Of a DNA stretch of 64,000 nucleotides, positions 9,294 through 18,186 are shown piece after piece. The position numbers and the translations under genes are program-made. The notes below the pieces were generated by a model, which did not search any database, was not told the origin of the DNA, and worked only from the letters and a program-made list of their open reading frames with translations. Position 1 is the stretch's first letter. Every line of letters begins with the position of its first letter. The DNA comes from Ensifer sp. USDA 6670 (lineage in GTDB: Bacteria; Pseudomonadota; Alphaproteobacteria; Rhizobiales; Rhizobiaceae). Location of the stretch: assembly GCA_000421085.1 (NCBI GenBank), contig ATWE01000002.1:124001-188000 (forward strand), written 5' to 3'.

Positions 9294-9313
9294 TGAGTGT
9301 CGGTGGACACTCA
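9294..9313 (-). promoter_or_regulatory. 8-bp hairpin in the 5' leader of the DUF1127 gene
   Basis: The arms TGAGTGTC (9294-9301) and GACACTCA (9306-9313) are perfect complements around a GGTG/CACC loop. In the minus-strand transcript the stem ends a few bases before the AGAGGGAAG ribosome binding site of the DUF1127 gene. A stem in this place could affect translation or RNA stability. The palindrome is seen directly; the role is inferred. Confidence 0.45.
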
Positions 9314-9600
9314 CCAATGCGGCTGTTGCGACAGAGCCACCGCCTTGTTGTTGCTGATGCGAGGCAAAGGCTCAGCCAGCCCGCACGCGCCGTCCTCGGT
9401 CAGCCGGCACGCGCCATTTAATTGTTACTGCATACCCCGACTGGGCCACTGCGGCAGTTCCGGAAGTAACTGGAGCCAGCCTTGGCGTCGCGCCTCGGGG
9501 ATTACCCGCGCACCTGACCAGTCCGAGAGCTGGAACTCCACTCCTCTCCTGGAGTTCTTACCGTCATGTTCGCTCTCAGGATAAGGACGCGGCGTACGAC
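9314..9600. other. Intergenic region between divergent genes, with a short direct repeat
   Basis: No gene was found. Between the DUF1127 gene (minus) and the hydrolase at 9601 (plus) there is a near-duplicate of CAGCC followed by GCACGCGCC (around 9373-9416), about 27 bases apart. It could be a protein-binding site or a small duplication. Both divergent promoters must be here, but no convincing -35/-10 pair stands out. Confidence 0.35.
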
Positions 9601-10179
9601 ATGAACCCGGAAAGATGGACGCATCTGTGCATAGATATGCAGCGCATGTTCGCGGAGAATACTCCCTGGCAAGTGACCTGGATGCCGAAGGTATTCGACC
9701 AGATTGTTGAAGTTGCAGGCCGGTTTCCGGAACGCACGATATTTACGCGTTTTGTGCCGCCGTCCGCTCCTGAGGAACTGCCGGGCATGTGGCGGGCGTA
9801 TTACGAGAAATGGCCGATGATGACGACCAGCGAACTTGATCCGGTTCTGGTGGATCTGGTTCCGGACCTGAAACGACTGGTTCCGCCAGCGCGCATTTTT
9901 GACAAAAGGACCTATTCGCCCTGGACGAATGGCCGCCTGCATAGCGCTTTACTTGATCAGGATATCGGCACACTGGTCCTAACAGGAGGCGAGACGGACA
10001 TCTGCGTGCTGGCCGCGACACTCGGGGCTATCGATCTCGGCTATAAGATTATCCTGCTGAAGGATGCGGTATGTAGTGCGACCGATCAAACGCACGATGC
10101 ATCGCTGGAACTTCTCAGCAAGCGCTTCTCAGTTCAAGTGAAGGTTATGACCACCGAGGTGTGGTTATCGTCATTTTAG
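9601..10179 (+). CDS. Isochorismatase-like cysteine hydrolase
   Basis: 192 residues, the usual size of the family. The catalytic triad is visible: Asp in LCIDMQRMF, Lys in RIFDKRTYSPW, and Cys in GGETDICVLAATLGAIDLGY. Such enzymes hydrolyse amides or vinyl ethers (nicotinamide, N-carbamoylsarcosine, isochorismate); the specific substrate cannot be told. It stands alone, 161 bases from the convergent aldolase gene. Confidence 0.85.
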   Translation: MNPERWTHLCIDMQRMFAENTPWQVTWMPKVFDQIVEVAGRFPERTIFTRFVPPSAPEELPGMWRAYYEKWPMMTTSELDPVLVDLVPDLKRLVPPARIFDKRTYSPWTNGRLHSALLDQDIGTLVLTGGETDICVLAATLGAIDLGYKIILLKDAVCSATDQTHDASLELLSKRFSVQVKVMTTEVWLSSF

Positions 10180-10340
10180 AGCCCGCCCTAAACGAGCAGC
10201 GCTGGCCCTGGTTACCGCTGCGATCTTAGAAGGACGAGCCGGCACGCGATGCCGCGAACGCTAACTGAGCGGCGAAGCGATCCGCGGCAGTATGGCGAGC
10301 GAGATTCCCCACGCGGAGTGGCCACCCCCTCTGCCCGGCC

Positions 10341-11033
10341 TCACGAGACGCGCGGCCGCGCCACGTCGTTCACTCCCTCTGGGTCCGGCGCCTGGCCATA
10401 GCTCATACGCCGCATCTGGGCGATCACGCGCTCCATTTCGTCGTCCGGCAGCACGGGCGGCTCGCCTAAGGTTAGGGCCTGGACATAGATCCGCGATAGC
10501 GTCTCCACCTCGATTGCAAGCCATAATGCCTGCTCCAGCGTTTTGCCGAGCGATATCTGACCGTGCTGCCCGAGCAGGCAGGCCAAGCGGTCCTTGAGCG
10601 CAATGAGCGCGTTGTCGGAGAGCGCCTGCGTGCCGAAGGTCGCATATTCGGCGCAGCGGATCGTCGTGCCGCCGGCAATCCCCGTCATGTAATGAAAGCT
10701 CGGAATTGTCTTGTGATGGCAGGCGAGTGTCGTCGCGTAGATCGAGTGGCAATGCAGGACCACGTCGATATCGGTGCGTGCGCGCAGAATGTCGCGATGG
10801 AAGCGCCACTCCGATGAGGGCCGATGGCCCACATAAGTGCCGTCGAAGCCCATTTCCACCAGGTCGTCCGGCTGCATCGTGTCATAGGGCATCGAGGACG
10901 GCGTGATGAGGAAGCCGTCGTCGGTGCGGACGGAAAGATTGCCGGCCGTGCCCTGGTTGATGCCACTCGAATTCATCCGCCGGCAGATGTCCACCATTTC
11001 CCGCCGAAGTGCCAGCTTGTCCGTCTCAGCCAT
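10341..11033 (-). CDS. Class II aldolase (L-fuculose-phosphate aldolase type)
   Basis: 230 residues from the ATG at 11033 (MAETDKLAL), preceded by AGGAAAT; the longer open frame upstream lies inside the kinase gene. Zn-dependent AraD/FucA fold: NQGTAGNLSVR near the start, the acidic residue in SSEWRFHRDI, zinc ligands in VLHCHSIYATTLA and the third His in LLGQHGQISLG. It should cleave a ketose 1-phosphate to dihydroxyacetone phosphate and an aldehyde, or act as an epimerase. It overlaps the kinase by 8 nt and is the last gene of the operon, so it probably acts on that kinase's product. Confidence 0.9.
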   Translation of the reverse strand: MAETDKLALRREMVDICRRMNSSGINQGTAGNLSVRTDDGFLITPSSMPYDTMQPDDLVEMGFDGTYVGHRPSSEWRFHRDILRARTDIDVVLHCHSIYATTLACHHKTIPSFHYMTGIAGGTTIRCAEYATFGTQALSDNALIALKDRLACLLGQHGQISLGKTLEQALWLAIEVETLSRIYVQALTLGEPPVLPDDEMERVIAQMRRMSYGQAPDPEGVNDVARPRVS

Positions 11034-12507
11034 GAAGATTTCCTTTCGTGTTCCGGAATTTATCTCTGTTGCCCCGCACTGCACGGGCGACCGCGCGCCA
11101 TTCGGCGGCGTAGCGGGAAAGGTCGGGAATGAGGCGCGCAAGACCGATGGGTTCGCTGAGGGCAAGCGGCGCCGGCCGCTCGCGCGCCTCGTGACCGGCA
11201 AGCAGCGCCGCTCCGGCGGCAACACCATAGGCGTCGAGGTTGAAGCGCACCTGGCGCTCGGGAAGCAATGCCGCAACGACGCCCGCATAAAAAGGATCGC
11301 GCAGGAAGCTGCCGTCGAGCACGACAAGGCGATCCGCGGAAAGCGTCTCGATGCATTTCACCGTCAGCAGCGCACAATAGAGGAGCGCCAGGGCCTTGCG
11401 CTCCATTGGCGTCTCGGCCGCAGGTCCAAGGATGCGTCCGCTTCCGGCGCTGCCGGGGAAAAGACCATCGTCGTCGCCGAAGGAGGGCGCCGCGATGGTC
11501 CGCTGCGCAACCAGACGCCCGAGGACCTCGACGGGGACGTCGTCCGTCGGCGGATTGGAACCGGCGATATGGGAGAACTCCCGTCCGCCCATGGTCAGTA
11601 TCCCGCCGAGGCGGTTTCCGAAAACGTCGCTGTTGAGCGTCATGCCCCGGTGCTCGTCGAGGCGCTCGATCGGTGTCGAGCGTGAAAAGCCGACGATCCA
11701 GGTGCCCGTCGAGATCACCGTGAAATCCCGCAAGCCCGCGGCGTGATAGCGGTAGTGATTGAGGCTGCTGTCGTGGCCGCCCGTGAGGACGCGCATTTCT
11801 GCCGGGAGTGCGAACCTCCGGACGAGTTCGGGCCGGATCGGGCCAAGCGTCTGCCATGCCTTGGAGAACGGCGGCATCAGCCGCTCCCAGCCGCAGGCAT
11901 TGACGATCGGTGAGAAGCGCCCTTCGGCGACATTCCAGAGATGCGACTGTGCCCCAAGAAAGCTCGCTTCCGACGCGGCGACGCCGGAAAGTCGCCAAGC
12001 CCAATATTGCGGCAGGCCGAGATACCAGCGGGCTTTCCCGAAAGCATCCGGTTCGCGCTCCTCCATCCAAAAGAGCTGGCGGGCCTGATGGGTCGCGCCA
12101 TGCATGGTCGCGCTGCCGCGGTCGAGAAACGTACCGGCAAGCGGGATATAGCCGTCGCGGATATCCTGCGGCAACGGCTGCTCGTAATCGACCATCGGGA
12201 GCGCGGCGCCATCGCCCAGGTCCGGATCCGCACCCGTCAGAACGCCGCCCGAGCCGTGCCCGGCCGCGACGACGGCGGTAAGTTCATGGCGCCGCGACAG
12301 AGCCGCCAGCGTCTCGAAAACCCATTCGCCCAGCTTCGTGAGGTCGTGGTGGCGCCAGGGAGGTCCGGGGAGGACCGGATTGGGGACGCTGATCGTCTCC
12401 ACCACCGTCCCATCGCCCCTGACCGCGCTCAGCTTGACGTTGGTCTTGCCGATGTCGAGAACCGCGACCGGAGCCGCGCCGCTGTCTCGATCGTTCATCG
12501 CATCCAC
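11026..12507 (-). CDS. FGGY-family ketose kinase (fuculokinase/rhamnulokinase-like)
   Basis: 493 residues. The ATPase N-terminus is VAVLDIGKTNVKLSAVRGDG; the central block has TGGHDSSLNHYRYHAAG, then DFTVISTGTWIVGFSRS, and the C-terminal domain VVLDGSFLRDPFYAGVVAAL. The GKTNVK variant of the first phosphate loop and the GTW motif resemble kinases that phosphorylate the terminal hydroxyl of ketoses such as L-fuculose or L-rhamnulose. Between a tagatose-epimerase-like isomerase and a class II aldolase, it fits an isomerise-phosphorylate-cleave route. The first methionine (12507) and the fourth residue (12498) are both possible starts. Confidence 0.85.
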   Translation of the reverse strand: MDAMNDRDSGAAPVAVLDIGKTNVKLSAVRGDGTVVETISVPNPVLPGPPWRHHDLTKLGEWVFETLAALSRRHELTAVVAAGHGSGGVLTGADPDLGDGAALPMVDYEQPLPQDIRDGYIPLAGTFLDRGSATMHGATHQARQLFWMEEREPDAFGKARWYLGLPQYWAWRLSGVAASEASFLGAQSHLWNVAEGRFSPIVNACGWERLMPPFSKAWQTLGPIRPELVRRFALPAEMRVLTGGHDSSLNHYRYHAAGLRDFTVISTGTWIVGFSRSTPIERLDEHRGMTLNSDVFGNRLGGILTMGGREFSHIAGSNPPTDDVPVEVLGRLVAQRTIAAPSFGDDDGLFPGSAGSGRILGPAAETPMERKALALLYCALLTVKCIETLSADRLVVLDGSFLRDPFYAGVVAALLPERQVRFNLDAYGVAAGAALLAGHEARERPAPLALSEPIGLARLIPDLSRYAAEWRAVARAVRGNRDKFRNTKGNLHG

Positions 12508-12544
12508 CGTCGCTTCTCCCCGACCGTCTTCGCTGCAACCTCCT

Positions 12545-13399
12545 TCAGATCAGGCCGTACTGCGTGGCCTTGTTGCGCAGGAACGGCAGGCCGTTGCCCA
12601 TCACCTCTTCCTCGTCCTTTGCGACGGGACGCCAGACGGCAAGGCCATAGGCCACTTCCGGCGGCATGTTGATGAAGCTTTCCATGGCGAGGCCGCCCTT
12701 GAAGCCGATCGCCGCAAGCGTCGAGAAAATCTCGTCCCAGCCGCAGGTGCCGTAGCCCGGCGTGCCGCGGTCGCTTTCGGAAAGATGGATGTATTTCAGG
12801 TGCTCGCGCGCATCGAGAATGCCTTTGCCGACGCCCTTTTCCTCGATGTTCATGTGATAGGTATCGAGGTGCACGAAGACGTTGTCGGCTCCGACCCGCT
12901 CGATCATCTTGACCGCCTGCCAGCCGGTATTGATCAGATGGTTCTCGTAGCGGTTGACCGCTTCGACGCCCAGTTCGATGCCGCGCGACTTGGCGTGCCT
13001 GGCCGCGGCCTGCAGCACGCGGGCGATATTGTCATACTCCTCCACGGTCGGCGGCACGCCGGTCCGCTCGCCGATGCCGCCATAGATGACGCCCGACAGC
13101 GCCTCGCCGCCGAGATCGGCAGTCTTGTCGATCGCGATCTTCAGATGGTCGATCGCCGCCTCGGGCCGAACCGAAGCCCAGGCCCGCTCCGGCAGGCCGA
13201 GCGAGCAGACCGCGCGCAGACGGTTCTTCTCGAGCAGGGCACGGGTGTGCTCCGTGTCGACGGCAGGCGGATTGAGCATCGGGATTTCGATGAAATCGAC
13301 CTTGTATTTGACCGCGGCCGCTACCGCCCGTTCGGCGCCGGGACGGTCCCAGTTCATTGTCCACATGCTCGTATGTACGCCAAAACCCTGCATCGTCAT
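12545..13399 (-). CDS. TIM-barrel sugar isomerase/epimerase (D-tagatose 3-epimerase-like)
   Basis: 284 residues from the ATG at 13399, which overlaps the stop of the permease gene (ATGA) and has GAGGATC upstream. Motifs of the D-tagatose/D-psicose 3-epimerase family are present: GVEAVNRYENHLINT, with the metal-binding Glu; VFVHLDTYHMNIEEKG; YIHLSESDRG; and the C-terminal Glu in GGLAMESFI. The enzyme should interconvert ketohexoses or ketopentoses at C-3 or isomerise aldose/ketose. It lies between the transporter and the kinase, so it probably acts on the imported sugar. Confidence 0.85.
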   Translation of the reverse strand: MTMQGFGVHTSMWTMNWDRPGAERAVAAAVKYKVDFIEIPMLNPPAVDTEHTRALLEKNRLRAVCSLGLPERAWASVRPEAAIDHLKIAIDKTADLGGEALSGVIYGGIGERTGVPPTVEEYDNIARVLQAAARHAKSRGIELGVEAVNRYENHLINTGWQAVKMIERVGADNVFVHLDTYHMNIEEKGVGKGILDAREHLKYIHLSESDRGTPGYGTCGWDEIFSTLAAIGFKGGLAMESFINMPPEVAYGLAVWRPVAKDEEEVMGNGLPFLRNKATQYGLI

Positions 13400-14394
13400 G
13401 ATCCTCTTCTGACAATTGAAATCTTGATCCTGGAAACGACCCAACGCAGGATCATCACGCCAACGAGAAGGATGCCCCAGACGGCGGTCGCGAGATGCTG
13501 GTTGGCTCCGACGAGATTGAGCCCGGACGAAAGAAGCTGCAGCACCACCAGCGCGACGAAGACGGGGATCACCCGGCCGAAGCCCCCGAACGGATTGACG
13601 CCGCCGAGAAAGCACGCGAGCACCGTGATCAGCAGGTAGGACTCGCCATGGCCGATGCGCACCGAATTGAAGCGCGCCAGCATGATGATGCCGGCGATCG
13701 CACACATGATCCCGGACAGCGTGTAGACGAGCACGATCGCCTTGCGCGTGTTGATGCCTGAATAGCGCGTCGCGTCGAGATTCGAGCCGATCATATAGGT
13801 GTTGAAGCCGAGCTTGGTGCGGCCGAGAAGCAGATGCCAGGCGAGCACGCAGACGACGAAGACGATCAGCGGCACGGGAATGCCGGCGACGGAGCCATGG
13901 CCGATCACGCCGACGAAGGCCGGGAATCCGGAGATGTCGCCCCCGCGCGTCAGGAACTCGCCAAGGCCGCGCAGGAAGATCATCATCGACAGGGAGACAA
14001 GGATCGGATGGGCGCGGGTAAACGCAATCACCAGGCCCATGACGATGCCGCTTGCCGCACCGACCATCACGGCAAGGAGGGAGCCCACGAGGAAGATGTC
14101 GAAGCCCGCGTCGGCTCCTCCGTTCGCCTTGAGGACCCAGGCGAGGGTCAATCCGGCAAGATTGGCGGTGAAGGTAATTGCGAGATTGAGGCCGCCGGTC
14201 AGGATCGGCAGCAGCATGGCAAGCGTCAGGAGCCCGAGTTCCGGCAACTGGAAGGCGACGGAGCCGAAGGTCGCGGCGCTCAGGAATTGCGGCGAGGCGA
14301 TCCCGAAGACGAGGACGACAGCGACGAAGGCGAGCCCCGGACCTGCCATTTCCGGCCCTATGGCGGTCTTGATCCTTTCGAAGATTATGGTCAT
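13396..14394 (-). CDS. CUT2-type sugar ABC transporter permease (second)
   Basis: 332 residues from the ATG at 14394; longer frames extend into the previous gene. About ten hydrophobic segments and the RbsC-type signatures (LLPILTGGLNLAITFTANLA, and GSNLDATRYSGINTRKAIV near residue 215) identify it as an inner-membrane permease of a monosaccharide importer. It overlaps both neighbours by ATGA. With the paralogous permease just upstream it should form the heterodimeric channel for the ATPase at 15385-16914. Confidence 0.9.
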   Translation of the reverse strand: MTIIFERIKTAIGPEMAGPGLAFVAVVLVFGIASPQFLSAATFGSVAFQLPELGLLTLAMLLPILTGGLNLAITFTANLAGLTLAWVLKANGGADAGFDIFLVGSLLAVMVGAASGIVMGLVIAFTRAHPILVSLSMMIFLRGLGEFLTRGGDISGFPAFVGVIGHGSVAGIPVPLIVFVVCVLAWHLLLGRTKLGFNTYMIGSNLDATRYSGINTRKAIVLVYTLSGIMCAIAGIIMLARFNSVRIGHGESYLLITVLACFLGGVNPFGGFGRVIPVFVALVVLQLLSSGLNLVGANQHLATAVWGILLVGVMILRWVVSRIKISIVRRGS

Positions 14395-15392
14395 CGTCCC
14401 GTTCCCCTCTGACCAACAAACGGCAGCAGGCGCTCGATCCGCGTGTTGGAAAGCGTGATGGCGATCAGAATGATCGCGCCGATGATCATCTTGAAAGCGA
14501 AGGGCGACACGCCCATCAGGTTCAGTCCGTTCTGAGTGATCGAGATCAGAAGTACGCCGAGCACGCAGCCGAGAACCGTGCCCTTGCCGCCGCCGAGACG
14601 CGCGCCGCCGAGCACGACCGCGGCGAGCACGTCGAGTTCGCGGCCATAAAGCGCGTTCGGCACGACTTCCTGAGCATAATGCGCCTGGATCAGGCCGCCG
14701 ATGCCGGCCATGAGGCCAAGCCAGCCAAAGGCAATGAATTGCATGGCACCGATATTGATGCCGAAGCGCCGGGCGCCTTCCGGATTGTCGCCGAAGGCGT
14801 AAAGCTGGCGGCCGATCGTGGTACGGGTGATCAGCGTCCATGTCGCAACGACGCAGACGATCATGACGAGAACCGGAAGCGTGATCTCGATCCAGGTGCC
14901 GTCGGGCATTTCACGCTCGAAGAGGATCACCCGGTCCGTCAGCCAGTCGGGCAGGTCGTAAATCGACACGCCCCGGGTGAAGAACATCAGCAATCCGAAA
15001 TAGATGTTGAAGGTGGAGATCGTGGCAACGATCGAAATGATCCGGAAGCGGTGGATCAGAAAGGCGTTGAAGCAGCCGAGCAGCACGCCCAGCGAGCCGG
15101 CGATGAGAAGCCCGGATACCCAACCGCCGCCGCCGATCCAGCCGAGCGCGATCGCCGTGCCGTATTGGACCACGGAAGCGGCCACGGCGAAGGAGATATC
15201 GATGCCGCCGGCGATCAGCACCACAAGGAGGCCGACCGCGAAGATGATGTTGACGGCGCTGATGTTTAAGAGATCGAAGGCGTTGCCGAGCGTGAAGAAA
15301 TTCGCCGTTGCGAAGGAGAGCACGGTGCTGATGACGACGATCACCGCCAGCAGCGAAAATTCGGTCGCGTGAGTGCGGATCAAGCTATGCAT
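14391..15392 (-). CDS. CUT2-type sugar ABC transporter permease (first)
   Basis: 333 residues from the ATG at 15392, 8 bases inside the end of the ATPase gene. Multiple transmembrane segments follow a short cytoplasmic start. RbsC-family motifs: VLIAGGIDISFAVAASVVQ, the cytoplasmic coupling region with AFGDNPEGARRFGINI, and LDVLAAVVLGGARLGGGKG. It is an inner-membrane channel subunit of the same monosaccharide importer. The two permeases are paralogues in tandem, a common arrangement in CUT2 systems of rhizobia. Confidence 0.9.
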   Translation of the reverse strand: MHSLIRTHATEFSLLAVIVVISTVLSFATANFFTLGNAFDLLNISAVNIIFAVGLLVVLIAGGIDISFAVAASVVQYGTAIALGWIGGGGWVSGLLIAGSLGVLLGCFNAFLIHRFRIISIVATISTFNIYFGLLMFFTRGVSIYDLPDWLTDRVILFEREMPDGTWIEITLPVLVMIVCVVATWTLITRTTIGRQLYAFGDNPEGARRFGINIGAMQFIAFGWLGLMAGIGGLIQAHYAQEVVPNALYGRELDVLAAVVLGGARLGGGKGTVLGCVLGVLLISITQNGLNLMGVSPFAFKMIIGAIILIAITLSNTRIERLLPFVGQRGTGR

Positions 15393-16914
15393 AGACGGCC
15401 GCCTCGATCTCTTCCAACCGCGACTGGCGCGGATCATAGGTTCCGACGATGCGGCCCTGCGCCATGTGCAGGACACGGTCGGCGTTGAAATAGACTTCCG
15501 GTACCTCGTCCGAGATCAGGATAATCGCAAGCCCGCTCTCAGCGAGCTTGGCGACGATGTCGAAGATCCCGGCCCGTGCCCCGACGTCGACGCCGACCGT
15601 GGGTGAATCGAGGATCAGCAGCTTGGGATCGGTGGCGAGCCATTTGGCGATCGCCACGCGCTGCTGGTTGCCGCCCGAAAGCGTCGATATCGCGTCAGCC
15701 TGATGGCCGATCTTGACGCCCAGATCGGCGATCCAGCGGGAGACGAGGCTTCGTTTGCGGTCTTCGGAAAGAAGACCCCCGGAGAGAATCTTGCGCAGCG
15801 AGGCGATAACCAGATTGTCGGCGATCGGCTGCGGCTGGATGAGCCCGAGTGACAACCGGTCTTCCGACAGATAAGCGACGCCGGCCGCGATCGCCTCGCG
15901 GTTCGAGCCGAAGCGGACCTCCCGGCCATCAATACTGATCGTCCCGGATACGGGCTTGAGCATGCCGAAAAGGGCGAGCGCCAGCTCGGTCCGCCCTGCT
16001 CCCAACAGACCGGTTATGCCGACCGTTTCGCCGCGGCGGACGGTGAGCGAAATATCCTCGAACTGGCCCGGTCTGGTGAGCCCGCGAACGTCGAGCACGA
16101 CGGGCTGATCGTCCCTGGGGCGCGCGCGGACGTGCTGATCGAAGGTCTTGCCGGTCATGAGCTCGGTGATTTTCGACTGCGTCATGCCGGCAGCAGGATA
16201 GACCCCGACCAGCGCGCCATCGCGCAGGACCGTGATCCGGCTTGAAATCTCCAACACCTCGGCAAGCCGGTGGCTGACGAAGACGACCGCGACGCCGGAG
16301 GCGGACAGGCTCCGGACGATTTCGAGCAGATGGTCCGTCTCCGACTGCGTCAGCGATGCCGTCGGCTCGTCCATGAAGACCAGCTTCGCCTCACCGACCA
16401 GCGCTCGGGCGATCGCCACGATCTGACGCTGGGCGATCGCATATTCCTTGAGCGGCAGGTCCACGTCGAGCGTGACGCCCAGTCGGGCGAGCGCATCGAC
16501 CGCGATCCTGCGCATACGGCCGTAATCCACCAGCCGCGGCCAGCCGCCGAGCACCTCGTGAAAGGCGATGTTTTCCGCCACGGTCATTTCCGGGAAAAGC
16601 GCAAGATCCTGCCAGATGACCTGAATGCCGCGATCCTGTGCGGTGACCGGCGACATATGCGAATAGGTTTCGCCTTCATATTCGATGACCGCCCCTTCGG
16701 CCGGGCGGTAGACGCCAGTGATCACCTTGATGAGCGTGCTCTTGCCGCAGCCGTTCTCTCCGGCGAGGCAATGGACCTCGCCCGGGCGCACGTCGAAGCT
16801 GACATTCTTCAGTGCCTTGACGCCGCCGAAGTTCATGTTGATGTTGCGAAGAGACAGAAGCGGCTTGTCCGTGCTCGCCGCGCTTGCCGACTGGTGCATG
16901 CTGTCGAGGCCCAT
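15385..16914 (-). CDS. CUT2-type sugar ABC transporter ATP-binding protein (double ATPase)
   Basis: 509 residues with two nucleotide-binding domains, as in RbsA/MglA. Domain 1 has Walker A GENGCGKST and Walker B LVFMDEPTAS. Domain 2 has the degenerate Walker A GLLGAGRTELALALFG, as is usual for this family, with signature LSGGNQQRVAIAKWL and Walker B LLILDSPTVGVDVG. In this second Walker B the usual Glu is replaced by Ser (DSPT), also common in second CUT2 domains. It energises the import of a monosaccharide or polyol, sitting between the binding protein and the permeases. Confidence 0.92.
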   Translation of the reverse strand: MGLDSMHQSASAASTDKPLLSLRNINMNFGGVKALKNVSFDVRPGEVHCLAGENGCGKSTLIKVITGVYRPAEGAVIEYEGETYSHMSPVTAQDRGIQVIWQDLALFPEMTVAENIAFHEVLGGWPRLVDYGRMRRIAVDALARLGVTLDVDLPLKEYAIAQRQIVAIARALVGEAKLVFMDEPTASLTQSETDHLLEIVRSLSASGVAVVFVSHRLAEVLEISSRITVLRDGALVGVYPAAGMTQSKITELMTGKTFDQHVRARPRDDQPVVLDVRGLTRPGQFEDISLTVRRGETVGITGLLGAGRTELALALFGMLKPVSGTISIDGREVRFGSNREAIAAGVAYLSEDRLSLGLIQPQPIADNLVIASLRKILSGGLLSEDRKRSLVSRWIADLGVKIGHQADAISTLSGGNQQRVAIAKWLATDPKLLILDSPTVGVDVGARAGIFDIVAKLAESGLAIILISDEVPEVYFNADRVLHMAQGRIVGTYDPRQSRLEEIEAAVYA

Positions 16915-16983
16915 CGAAGGTGTTTCCAGAGGATCTGCCAGGCCGGCCGGAGCCGGCCCAGCAGCCGGGAGAACCCGTTGGTG

Positions 16984-17009
16984 GGGCGGGATACGCTTGG
17001 CTCCCGCCC
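16984..17009 (-). terminator. Intercistronic stem-loop between binding protein and ATPase genes
   Basis: Arms GGGCGGGA (16984-16991) and TCCCGCCC (17002-17009) form an 8-bp GC-rich stem 13 bases after the stop of the binding-protein gene. A GGCCGGC-rich palindrome follows at about 16940-16958. There is no T tract. Such stems behind binding-protein genes commonly stabilise that message or reduce read-through, giving more binding protein than transporter; that role is inferred here. Confidence 0.45.
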
Positions 17010-17022
17010 AGCTTCTAACCGT

Positions 17023-18015
17023 TCAGAGACCCATTGCGGCGAGGTCGGCCACCGTCTCCTTGTTGATCGGCACGAGCTGGTCGACGATGATGTTGCGGTT
17101 TTCGAAGTCGGGGTGGATCACGCCGAGACCTTCGATTTCCTCGCCGTTCTTGATTTCCTCGCCCTTCATGAGCTTGTCGGCGAGCGTCACGAAGACTTCA
17201 CCGGCTTGCTTCGGATTCCACATGAAGCCGCCGGAAATCGCATCGGACTTGATAAGCTTCTGACCCTGCCCGGGCGAGAAGGGCCCGAGAACGAAGATCT
17301 CGCCGACCTTGCGGCGCTCTTCGATAGCGCGACCGGCGCCAATCGGCCCCTGACTTCCGAAGGCAAGGAAGCCTTTCAGGTTCGGATGGGCGGAGATCAG
17401 ATCGAGAGCCGTCGAACGGCTCTTGTCCACATCCTCTGCGACGCCGTAGCGATCGCCGACAAGCGTCATCTCGGGATGGTTCTTCTTGATGTATTCAATT
17501 GCTGCGTCGGCCCAGGCATTGTGCAGCGGCACGGTCAGCGAGCCGACGAAGACGGCATATTCGCCCTTGCCGCCCATCTTCTCCGCAAGCAGCTTTGCAT
17601 GCGCCTCACCGAAGCCGGTGGCCGACGCGAGCTCGAAGTCCCAATCCGCGCCCTTCTGGCTGGGGGATTCATGCGTGATGACGATAATGCCCTTTTCCCT
17701 GGCCTTGGTGAGCACCGGCTCCAGCACCTTGGCGTCGTTGGGTACGACGCCGATGACCTTGACGTTCTGGGCGATCAGGTCTTCGATCGCACGAACCTGC
17801 AGCGCCGGGTCGGCACTCGTCGGCCCGACCATGAAAGCGTCGACGCCAAGCTTTTCGCCGCGTTCCTTGATACCGGCCTCCATGGCATTGAACCACGGTA
17901 TTCCGCCGATCTTGACGACGACACCGACCTTGCCGGTATCCTGCGCAGCGGCGGTATAGGCAGCCGCAAGCGAAAGCGACGCCGCCAGTGCGGCGGCAAG
18001 AATTTTCCTGATCAT
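17023..18015 (-). CDS. Periplasmic sugar-binding protein of the CUT2 ABC transporter
   Basis: 330 residues from the ATG at 18015, preceded by GGAGGAGAGAC. A Sec signal peptide (ILAAALAASLSLAAAYTAAAQ, abridged region residues 5-24) is followed by a type-1 periplasmic fold: VGVVVKIGGIPWFNAMEAGI, DLIAQNVKVIGVVPNDAKVL and LKGFLAFGSQGPIGAGRAIEE are typical of RbsB/Peripla_BP_4 proteins. It is the first gene of the sugar operon and binds the substrate for import. The ligand is unknown; the downstream epimerase, kinase and aldolase suggest a ketose, deoxy sugar or polyol. Confidence 0.9.
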   Translation of the reverse strand: MIRKILAAALAASLSLAAAYTAAAQDTGKVGVVVKIGGIPWFNAMEAGIKERGEKLGVDAFMVGPTSADPALQVRAIEDLIAQNVKVIGVVPNDAKVLEPVLTKAREKGIIVITHESPSQKGADWDFELASATGFGEAHAKLLAEKMGGKGEYAVFVGSLTVPLHNAWADAAIEYIKKNHPEMTLVGDRYGVAEDVDKSRSTALDLISAHPNLKGFLAFGSQGPIGAGRAIEERRKVGEIFVLGPFSPGQGQKLIKSDAISGGFMWNPKQAGEVFVTLADKLMKGEEIKNGEEIEGLGVIHPDFENRNIIVDQLVPINKETVADLAAMGL

Positions 18016-18143
18016 GTCTCTCCTCCACTTGTTCCCGAAGGGAACGCTCCCTGGCGCGTCATGCGCCGGCCTCCAGCTCAATTCTTTTGGACGGGAGAGA
18101 ATGTCCCGCCGCCGACGGCCGCCTCCTCAGACGGCACCTGCGA

Positions 18144-18186
18144 TTTGCACAATCGATATTTCTTTTTTGCACAATCGATGGTGCAA
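18144..18186. promoter_or_regulatory. Operator-like repeat cluster for the LacI-type regulator
   Basis: TTTGCACAATCGAT occurs twice, at 18144-18157 and 18166-18179, exactly 22 bases apart (about two helical turns). The second copy is also the left half of the palindrome TTGCAC-8-GTGCAA (18167-18186). A further half-site ATCGTGCAG follows at about 18192. The cluster lies between the divergent binding-protein gene and the LacI gene, where an autoregulated operator is expected. Sequence pattern is direct; binding is inferred. Confidence 0.6.

Noticed and set aside
12545..14419. Long reading of the sugar epimerase gene with a 340-residue N-terminal extension
   Set aside because: The extension lies in the other frame of the permease gene. 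The ATG at 13399 overlaps the permease stop and gives the normal family length.
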